The position numbers and the translations under genes were made by a program. Below the pieces are notes generated by a model. It had not been told where the DNA came from. It did not search any database and worked only from the letters and a program-made list of their open reading frames with translations. Source: Amoebophrya sp. AT5.2 (taxonomy: Eukaryota; Sar; Dinophyceae; Syndiniales; Amoebophryaceae). Taken from it: a stretch of DNA of 16,612 nucleotides. The stretch spans positions 1-16,612 of the forward strand of contig RXOD01004994.1 of assembly GCA_005223375.1 (NCBI GenBank). The letters are read 5' to 3'. This document shows positions 10,056 to 16,612 of the stretch, piece by piece (the stretch's first letter is position 1; every line of letters begins with the position of its first letter).

Positions 10056-11187
10056 TCAATCTAGTTCTTCCAGATCGTTCGAGGCAATATACCCTCCTCC
10101 GCGATGTGCGGGTTGAAAAGAAAAACTCTTATTTTTGTTCTCAAGTACTATATTCGCTGCGCTTTGCAGGACGTCGTTCTCTTTTCCGCGGGAACTGCTA
10201 TTACTGGCACCGCCCCCTCCACCTCCTCTCCCGAGGACGGATGCGATCACACTCGACGAAAAGTAGCTCCCACCTTCCTCCTTCTCCTGCTTGTTTCTCC
10301 TTGCTGCGTCTCCTGTTCTTGACGCACTCGCCTCGTACGAACTCGCCTTTCCCGCACCCCCCACAGACGTCGCCGCCGTTGAGCTAGCGCTACCCCCGAG
10401 CCCTATCTTGCCCCGCTTCGCTGCTTCCGCCAGGACCGCGCTCTTCGCCCGGCCCCCCTGGCAAAAGCTCTCGAAGTCCTGCCGACAGAGTCCGGGGGAT
10501 ATCCAGGCGGACGACACCTCGGACTGCTCTGTGCAAATGCTGTCCAGATCCTCGTCGCGTCCAGTTGTAGTTGTTCCTTGAGGTAGCGCCCCTCGCTGCA
10601 GCGGGGCAGCGGCGGCGGCGGTCGAAGAAGAAGACGAACTCGAACTCGTGGCGGATTGCGCCATCTTGGCCAGCTTGCGCACCCACCAGCGCGTGCGGTC
10701 GCGCTGCGCATCCACTGGGAACAAAGGAAAATTGCGTTTTCGCGCGGACTAGAGGCCGAAGCAGTCACCCAACCGATAAACATCGAGAACGTCCGAGATT
10801 CTGCGAGGAGCGAAAAAAAGATAAAAATTAAAGTACTTTCTTGAAAGTCCCCTGGCTCCGCCCCGGCGTCATACCCCGCAGCATTCGCTTCTCCCCCGCC
10901 TTCTCCCACCTGCTCCCCGATAGATGCGCCACTGCTTTCTCCGACGGTCTCGTCTTCCGGAACAGTTCCCAGGTTTCCCGCCCGCAACCGTCTGAGCAGT
11001 ACGCCGTAGCGCTCCCGCGCCATGCGCTCGGTGATTGCGGTCGAGTTGAACTCAGCGTTCAGTTTCTGGGCGACCACCGTGAAGCGATAGCCGGACTTCG
11101 CCACGAGCCGCTCCAATCGCTCGTCCCGAAGCTTGGACCAGTACCACTCGCTGGCCGCCTCGGACGTAGCGCGGGAGGAAGGAGCGA
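10056..11187 (-). CDS. Myb/SANT-like domain exons, probably the 3' part of the DNAAF1 gene
   Basis: Two exons, 11187-10837 and 10714-10056, joined by a 122-bp GT-AG intron (GTACTTTA donor, TTCCCAG acceptor). The first encodes a three-helix Myb/SANT-like pattern from EWYWSKLRDERLERLV, through SGYRFTVVAQKLNAEF to ITERMARERYGVLLRRL, about 55 residues. The second is low complexity (poly-Ser, poly-Gly) with a basic start (RDRTRWWVRKLAK) and ends ASNDLEELD. No ATG lies before the Myb-like domain. The exon follows a good acceptor (TTTGTTTTGCAG) and needs one base from an upstream exon. The DNAAF1 exon supplies that base at donor GTACTGAG (11318), which bypasses the DNAAF1 stop. Alternatives are a separate gene with an unseen first exon, or a trans-spliced transcript. 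The Myb call rests on spacing of hydrophobic and aromatic residues, so it is moderate. Confidence 0.65.
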
Positions 11188-11318
11188 CTGCAAAACAAAT
11201 GCGTTGGGGGAAATATCCCAAAAATCGCGGCTGGTTGATAAAAATTCGGTCACGTGGCTGTAGTACTGTCGATAAATTCAATCCTTTGGTAGTGAAGTAG
11301 AACCAAACTTCTCAGTAC
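11188..11318 (-). other. Proposed intron joining DNAAF1 to the Myb-like exons
   Basis: GTACTGAG donor at 11318 and TTTGTTTTGCAG acceptor ending at 11188, 131 bp. Splicing leaves one base (phase 1) upstream and two downstream, so frame is kept, and it removes the TGA at 11278. The donor resembles those of other introns here (GTACTAAG, GTACTAAC, GTACTTTA). A second phase-compatible donor, GTTCTACT, lies slightly downstream. Confidence 0.6.
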
Positions 11319-13360
11319 TGTTTTCGGACACCGCCCGCGAGTCATCCAAGGCGCCCGTGGAATCGACCGACAGTGCAGGGTTTTCCGTGTTCGTGAGACA
11401 CGAAGAAAGCGAGCGCCGGCAGCTGGCTGCGGTCGCGAATGACGACGCAGGGGACAAGGGCGACGCGTAGTTCTCGGTTCCTTCCGCTGGAGACGTCGCG
11501 ACGAGAGTTTCCATTGGATTTTCCCCAGGCGACGATGTCGCTGTCGCATCTGCAGCTGCACTCCGAACGCCCGTATTGTCGACCGTCGACGTCATCCTGC
11601 TTGGGTCCAGCTTCGTGAAGGGCAGCTTGCTCACATTCTCGGACGTGAGTGGCGGATCCTCCACGTCCTGCTTGCCGTTGTTCGTACTTGCACTGGCGTT
11701 TGCCGTCGCCGTGGATTTTTCCGTGCCACCCTTCGACGAGCTGCTCGTGCTCGGGTGTGCGCGCCAGCCGTTCCGCACTCCCTCGAGGGTTCGCTTGTTT
11801 TCCGCTGCAGCGGGGGGTCCCGCGCTGCACTCCATCTCCACCACTACGGGGCTGGGGCTTTCCACCACCTGCCCCGCGGCTCGGTCGGACACGGGCGAGC
11901 TCCAGTTCTGCACGACCCCGGCACTCGGACTTCCCGCCTCCCCGGCCCCGGAAAGTACGACCCAGTCTCCCGACTCCTGCGCCGGCGCGAGTAACGGGTT
12001 GCGCTCGACGTACCCCGCAGGAAGGCCCTCGCCCGCGTCGTACGCGTCCTTCTGGGCCTTTTCCGCCTCCTGTCGCCGCAGCTGCTTCTGCAACCGCTTG
12101 TTCGCGAGCTCCTGCACTTTACCTGAGAGTGAGGCTTGTACTTGCAGTTGCAGCGAATAAAAAATGACAACTGATAATATGTAGACGGTGCAGAACAATC
12201 GGTACGAAATTTCTCCAGGTCCCTTTGTTTGTTTTCTCGCTCCGCCAGGATAAATTCCTTTTTCGCCTCTTGTTCTCCCTCCGGCCCGCTCTTCAACCAT
12301 CCTTGCACGCCCACCCTTTCCACTTCCTCCACCTTCTTCGTGTCCAGAAATTTTAAGTTCCCCAGGCCCGCCACCAGTCGCCGCCGGTAGTTCTTTATCC
12401 GTCGCACGGACGGATTCGACTGGAGAAACAGACAGTCCAACTTCGAGAACAGGCTCTTCGGCTTAGCGAACCGCCCCGGCAGGTCGTCCGCTCCCATCCC
12501 CACCTCCACCGGTCCGCCGGTGAAGAACTCCACGAGCGCGTCCTCCTCCTCCATGTAGTTTGCGGACAAATCGACGCTCACCAGCTGATTTTCCTCCTTC
12601 CGCACCAGACCCAACAGCCCTTCCAGTGCCGTCACGTCCATGATCGAGTTTTTCGACAAATTCAACTGCGACAGGTGCACGCAGTTTTCCAGGCCCGCAA
12701 CCGCGGTGATCTTGTTCTGTCGCAGGTCGAGAACCATCAGGGAGGAAGGGAGATTCTCCATCTTCGTGATGCAGTTGGACTGAAGGTAGAGAGACTTCAG
12801 GTTCTCCAAATGCCCCAGACCCTCGATCGCCGTGATGCCATTGCAGTCCAAGTACAAGCAGTGGAGGTTGCGCTGATCGATCGATGTTTTATTTCTTTCA
12901 ACAAATAACAATAAGCTGTCCTTGTCATGAGCCTATTGTTCTGCGGGTTTAGGGTTTAGGGTTTTCATTTCGCTGCAACTAAGTTGCAGCCGATGGGGAG
13001 TGTCTGGGGAACATGTACATTCGGGACGCGCTGGTCTACCGATAGGACCACAAAGAAAATGGCTGCAAATGCGATTGCAAACCCAAATGATAAAACGCAT
13101 CAATGTCAATCTTCGTTTAAGTACGTATAGTAAGTTAGTACGTATGCGCCCAGGATTTCGATTTTGGCGAGGCCCTTGTAGTTGAGGCAGAGCGAGTTGT
13201 TGAGGAGCGGGTTTTCGTAGCCGCCGTTTTTCAGGCAGGCCTCCCTCAGGAGCTCGGGGGTTATGCGCAACACGGCGTTTGAGTTCTTCTGCGTGACCTC
13301 CTCGATATTCACCCGGGCGCCCTCCCGGGACGGATCCTGCCAGTGCTCCTCGCGATACAT
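11278..13360 (-). CDS. DNAAF1: Dynein axonemal assembly factor 1 (LRRC50/ODA7)
   Basis: Cytoplasmic leucine-rich-repeat protein needed to preassemble outer and inner dynein arms for motile cilia. Exons 13360-13142, 12872-12206 and 12122-11278 (or to 11319 if spliced onward) join in frame across GT-AG introns of 269 and 83 bp. Exon 1 holds ITPELLREACLKNGGY and LCLNYKGLAKIE, matching the family N-terminus before its first repeat. Repeats follow: LHCLYLDCNGITAIEGL, LKSLYLQSNCITKMENL, LMVLDLRQNKITAVAGL, LSQLNLSKNSIMDVTAL and LVSVDLSANYMEEEDALVE. Then comes the diagnostic LRR cap: LDCLFLQSNPSVRRIKNYRR and LKFLDTKKVEEVERVGVQGW, plus an acidic/basic helix (FILAERENKQRDLEKFR) continuing as coiled coil KVQELANKRLQKQLRRQEAE. 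The remaining C-terminus is Ser/Thr/Ala-rich and disordered, as in other members. Read to the local TGA the product is 576 residues; with the Myb-like exons it is 899. Its presence implies a flagellated stage. Confidence 0.9.
12945..12965 (+). repeat. Interstitial telomere-type repeat (GGGTTTA)n
   Basis: Three consecutive units of the plant/alveolate-type telomere motif TTTAGGG on the plus strand, the last ending in TTTT. It lies inside DNAAF1 intron 1. Possible sources are telomerase addition at a repaired break or a regulatory telo-box; only the repeat itself is seen. Confidence 0.9.
12972..12990. repeat. 9-bp perfect palindrome with one central base
   Basis: GCTGCAACT, central A, AGTTGCAGC. 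It begins 7 bp after the telomere-type repeat in the same intron. The word GCTGCAACT recurs in DNAAF1 intron 2 (minus strand, near 12140-12155) and a relative, TGCAACTGCAAG, in the EFTUD2 intron at 290-552. Confidence 0.85.
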
Positions 13361-14035
13361 TGTCGATCGCTTCTTTTCTGCCGCGGAGATTGATTGTACT
13401 TATGTTGTCTTTACCTGCGCTTGTTACTGAGTTTTGGAATCAATTGTTGCATGTGCTGTTTCTACTTTGTCACGGTCTTTGAGGAATAAATCTCACGTCG
13501 CTTCCGGTTTAATCGGATCGAGCTACGAGGACAGTCGCCGCACGTAGTTGCGAGAACGAAGATACGACCAATGCGCCTCTCTCCAAATTTTACTCATGTC
13601 TCCTCTCGCTTGTGCCCGTCTCGAGGAAGAAAAAGACCCCTCTTGTATTCAAGCTCGCCTACCTCCATAATGACGGTGCCGAACACTTCCGGAAGAAAAC
13701 CCGAGATCAGCGAGCTTGAGGTTGTTCGATTTCCGGCAGTGCGTTTTGCAGACAGAAGAATCGGCGACGGAAGCCGGCAGATGAAGTTCGAACGTACGTC
13801 GGAGGAATCTTTTTCATGAAGCAGAAACAACCAACTGCATGAAGTTCCATGCTGCTTGTTCGCAGCAGTAGACACTACCGTAGGATGCAAAAGAAACGAG
13901 TCAGGATCCCACATCGCGAAGGAGACGTCGCGAAGATATCCACGAAGTGTGCATTAGAAGACAGTCTCCAGGCCACCGGGCTAGGGCATTCAGAATCAGA
14001 ATCATGATCAGAGCCGTGGTCGCATAGGTCAAAAT
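13361..14035. other. Intergenic region, no supported gene
   Basis: About 675 bp between the DNAAF1 start and the stop of the next gene. It should hold the 3' UTR of the right-hand gene and the DNAAF1 promoter. A 106-codon minus-strand frame with ATG (13914-13594) has no recognisable domain and weak coding character. No RNA gene or repeat was recognised. Confidence 0.45.
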
Positions 14036-16054
14036 TTACGACACTATCATCCGCTCCGAGTGTGCATTCAGGAACTCTACCTCGAATTTCCCGCACGAAC
14101 CATCGTCCGCAGCGTAGACTCCCGCCATGACCCATTCCCGCGAGCGCAGGCTCATGTCGCGCGACCTCTCCCCTCCACTCTGTTGCTTCCTCTGCCGCCG
14201 CGTTAGACTCTTTCGAACCTGCTTTTCGAGAGTTTTTTTCTCCTTCAACTTCGTTTCGACGGCGACGTCTTCTCCCGCTCTACTTTCTCCGACGTACTCT
14301 TCAGCTGATTTCTGCACGTGTGCTTCCACCGAACTCGTCGAGACTGGCGAGCAGCTGCCGGAGTCGGCGTCGACCCATTCCGACCCCGAGGAGGTGCACT
14401 CCACCTGGACTTTGCAGTCCTCCCCCACCTCCTGTTCACCTTCCATTCGCTCGGCCACTGCCTTCTCGCTCTGGCACCTGCGCTTCGGCGCGGGTTCGTG
14501 TCGTCGTGTCACCGGAATCACCTCGATCGCGGATTTGTGACCGCGTTTTCCCTTCTCCCGGTTTTCCCGCTCCCGGCACTTCCGTTCTTCCGAAACTGCT
14601 ACCGGCACCTTGCGCGAGACCGTGCGGCCCACCTGGATGCTGCTGCTTTTCCGACAGGGCGACGAGGATCCGCCACTGGTGTTCAACAGTCGTGTCAAAT
14701 CCTCCTCAAAGGCATCCTCGCTTGCGCGCCTCATTGGTTTCCCTTTCCTGCTCACCCGCGCCAGGTGCGAACTCGGCTTAAAAGCGCCGGCGTACTCGAT
14801 GCTGCGTCCTTCGGAAACCGCTTGCTCCTCCCAGTAGATGCGCTGCGTCCGCGGACAGAACACGCCACTGATCGTCACCTTCCCGTAGACTTCGTCGACA
14901 CCGGTTCCCGAAAACTCGCACCCCCTCGTCGGGTGGAAACCACTTCTCGCCGACCAACTCGACCCGTCGTGGTACTTCAGGCAAATGCGTTTCTTGCGCG
15001 GTAATTGATATGTCAGGTTGGCAGCAGCCGCTGCTGTGGTAGTGTCCGCGAAAGATGGGCTCCTCGTCGTGGGAGAGCAGAAGGCGGACTCGTGAAAGTT
15101 GGTTTTCTCGTGTTCAAGGAGCAAGCCGCGACCCTCGCCGCGGCGGACGGAGTGGGCCCGACGCGAGCTCCTGCTGCGGCTGGGGGGGTCCTTGTACGCG
15201 TTTGCATCTGCTTCCCGGTCGGGTCGTGCGCGTCGCGAGCCGCTGCGGCCTGGCGAGGACTGTGGAACAGCGCTCCCGATCGCCCGCACGGAGCTGCGGC
15301 CCCTGCGCTTGCGCGGCGTTCCTTTCTGCAGCGCTTCCGCTGTCGAGCCCCAGCCCAGCGCTGCGTGCGGCAGGTGGAGGCTGGCGGTTCCGCCCTTCCG
15401 CGCGCGCCACTGGCTCCGCCCCTGCAGAACTTGCGCAACCGCGCTCGACGGCACGAACTGGTTGGCCTCGCACACCATTCCCCCTTCCCACGTGCTGATC
15501 CCCGGGAGAAAAACCTCCTCCGCCACACTCACGGTCGACGATTTGAAGTGCAGCCGCTTGTGGCGCAGCCGGCGGTACCGCCGCAGGTACCACCACTTGT
15601 GCAGCAGCCACAACCCCAGGCAGGCGGCCACCGCGTAGCAAACGGACTTGACGATCTCAACCTCCTTCGCGGTGACCCACGCGATGTCCTGCGCAACCAC
15701 GTTCGCAATGCCGAGACCCGCGAGGAACGACGGCTGCGGTGAAGAGGCGGACCCCGGGGGCTGTAGTCGTTCTCCCGGAGTATGCGGGGGGCTTGTGTTT
15801 GGGGGGAGAGAAGCGCCGCCGGGTGGTGTGGCGGTTCTTCTCAGGGTTGCGTATGAGCGAAGAGCCGCCGCCCGGCGAGAAGACGCAGGCGAAGCGCCCG
15901 GCCGCGGGCTCAACGGAGCGAGCGGGCCTGCCGACGTGCTAACCGAAGTCGAAGAAGGACGCCCCGGCGGCGCCGGAGCAGAGGCTGCAGCGGCGCCATC
16001 GTCTTCCGCGGTCTCGCTGCTCGGGAACGCCGAGAGGAAACTCGTTTGGCTCAT
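14036..16054 (-). CDS. Large basic membrane-anchored protein, family not recognised
   Basis: A 672-residue single-exon frame from ATG 16054 to TAA 14036. The first ~105 residues are Ala/Ser/Pro-rich and apparently disordered. One hydrophobic segment (about 135-152, SVCYAVAACLGLWLL) is followed by an aromatic and strongly basic run (HKWWYLRRYRRLRHKR), typical of a membrane anchor with a cytosolic or nucleoplasmic positive flank. A compact patch at about 361-411 reads YHDGSSW, then GTGVDEVYGKVTISGVF and RIYWEEQ. Its G.G.D..G...I.G.. spacing recalls beta-strand repeats seen in various eukaryotic proteins, but I cannot name the family. Long Arg/Ser and Lys/Glu-rich stretches surround it, with possible bipartite nuclear signals (PRKRRGR, PAPKRRCQSEK). 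A final ordered-looking segment is REWVMAGVYAADDG. The very long opposite-strand open frames here are GC-driven shadows. Confidence 0.7.
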   Translation of the reverse strand: MSQTSFLSAFPSSETAEDDGAAAASAPAPPGRPSSTSVSTSAGPLAPLSPRPGASPASSRRAAALRSYATLRRTATPPGGASLPPNTSPPHTPGERLQPPGSASSPQPSFLAGLGIANVVAQDIAWVTAKEVEIVKSVCYAVAACLGLWLLHKWWYLRRYRRLRHKRLHFKSSTVSVAEEVFLPGISTWEGGMVCEANQFVPSSAVAQVLQGRSQWRARKGGTASLHLPHAALGWGSTAEALQKGTPRKRRGRSSVRAIGSAVPQSSPGRSGSRRARPDREADANAYKDPPSRSRSSRRAHSVRRGEGRGLLLEHEKTNFHESAFCSPTTRSPSFADTTTAAAAANLTYQLPRKKRICLKYHDGSSWSARSGFHPTRGCEFSGTGVDEVYGKVTISGVFCPRTQRIYWEEQAVSEGRSIEYAGAFKPSSHLARVSRKGKPMRRASEDAFEEDLTRLLNTSGGSSSPCRKSSSIQVGRTVSRKVPVAVSEERKCRERENREKGKRGHKSAIEVIPVTRRHEPAPKRRCQSEKAVAERMEGEQEVGEDCKVQVECTSSGSEWVDADSGSCSPVSTSSVEAHVQKSAEEYVGESRAGEDVAVETKLKEKKTLEKQVRKSLTRRQRKQQSGGERSRDMSLRSREWVMAGVYAADDGSCGKFEVEFLNAHSERMIVS

Positions 16055-16612
16055 GGGCGTTCACGTTCTTTCCAGCGAACTTGCATGAGCATCACTAATC
16101 GCCGATGGAGCTGCGCCACATCATAAAGAGCCTGTTGATCTGTCGAACCGAACAAGTGAGGGGGAGAGACTTTGCATCACGTTGCGCACGAAAGTAAGTG
16201 TGCACACGGGTAGGTCGCAACGCATGTCCCCGGAAATCCGAACTGAAAGCTTCGGGCGCAATACAAAAAGCAAACAAAGAAGAGGCGCGAATGGGATAGG
16301 AATAGGGGACAGAAAGGCGGAACACCTGGGGACAACAAATTGGAAAACGAAGGCGACAAGGGAAAGCTAGCCGGGCGCAGCCAGATGAACGCAATAAGCG
16401 AATTATAAGGAAGAGTGTGTCGGCCATCGCGCTACGTAGCAGACAGATGGGGGGAGACGGCAGATAAACGAAAGGGAGAGGACAAGACTAGTTCTTTCCC
16501 GCGCGGGCAAAAATTTTGTCGGCCTCCCGGCAATCGGAAAACGCCCCCGGGGGACGGTTTCGAAGCTATTGGGCGCGCCCTTTCCATGCCCCGGAGCGGA
16601 TCCCGCTGGGGG
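16055..16612. other. Upstream region of the right-hand gene, purine-skewed, no gene seen
   Basis: From about 16200 to 16490 the plus strand is strongly purine-biased (AAAG, GGGGA and GAAG runs), so the minus strand, which is upstream of the ATG at 16054, is pyrimidine-rich. This would suit a 5' UTR intron, a trans-splice acceptor or a promoter. Several short upstream ATG codons occur on the minus strand within 100 bp of the start. The last 115 bp are GC-rich and contain three perfect 10-bp palindromes. No coding region or RNA gene is supported. Confidence 0.5.
16498..16580. repeat. Cluster of three GC-only 10-bp palindromes
   Basis: CCCGCGCGGG at 16498-16507, CCCCCGGGGG at 16544-16553 and GGGCGCGCCC at 16571-16580 are each perfect palindromes made only of G and C. 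They differ in sequence, so they are not copies of one repeat. Their function is unknown. Confidence 0.8.

Larger units (their letters stand above)
12873..13141 (-). other. DNAAF1: DNAAF1 intron 1 carrying a telomere-like repeat and a palindrome
   Basis: A 269-bp phase-0 intron between GLAKIEILGAY and RNLHCLYLDCNGI, placed by alignment to the DNAAF1 family. Donor GTACTAAC, acceptor GATCAG. A near-copy of the donor (TACGTACT) lies 17 bp inside, as part of a direct repeat AGTACGTAT at 13120-13128 and 13137-13145. Using it would shift the frame. Confidence 0.85.

Noticed and set aside
13594..13914. A 106-codon minus-strand frame with ATG
   Set aside because: No family resemblance, Ser/Arg-rich, and located between a 3' UTR and a promoter; too weak to call.
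15005..15742. A 245-codon plus-strand open frame inside the right-hand gene
   Set aside because: It is antisense to a longer minus-strand frame. High GC suppresses stop codons, and the product is Arg/Ala/Pro-rich with no domain.

Overview
This window looks like nuclear DNA from a gene-dense eukaryotic protist. The genes are split by short introns (83-269 bp) with GT-AG ends, and they include a spliceosome GTPase and a dynein-arm assembly factor. There are no operons or ribosome binding sites. All recognisable genes lie on the minus strand, head to tail. An interstitial TTTAGGG-type telomere repeat sits in one intron. The GC-rich coding sequence, one-way gene order, TTTAGGG repeat and a motile-cilium gene fit an alveolate such as a syndinian/dinoflagellate relative or a chromerid. 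That placement is an inference and other protists are not excluded.

Layout in + coordinates; every gene reads right to left. (1) ~113-3524: EFTUD2/Snu114, the U5 snRNP GTPase, six exons visible and the 3' end outside the window. (2) 3920-4225: a possible 101-residue small membrane protein, weak. (3) 4411-7531: a large two-exon FAD-linked oxidase of the berberine-bridge/VAO type. (4) 8339-9403: a single-pass membrane protein with a signal peptide, family unknown. (5) 10056-13360: DNAAF1 (LRRC50/ODA7) followed, with no room for a separate promoter and with matching splice phases, by exons coding a Myb/SANT-like domain. These may form one fused gene of about 899 codons. (6) 14036-16054: a 672-residue single-exon basic membrane-anchored protein of unknown family.

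The genes do not form a pathway: they cover splicing, redox chemistry, ciliary assembly and unknown membrane functions. The shared feature is architecture. Ten introns could be placed to the base by homology or reading phase. All are GT-AG, all begin GTA, half begin GTAC, and none has the usual G at donor position 5. One further intron, in EFTUD2 near position 113, has no GT donor where homology requires one. The best items for a second look are the DNAAF1-Myb join, the unusual donor consensus, the missing donor in EFTUD2, the telomere repeat with a palindrome inside the DNAAF1 intron, and three GC-only 10-bp palindromes near the right edge.
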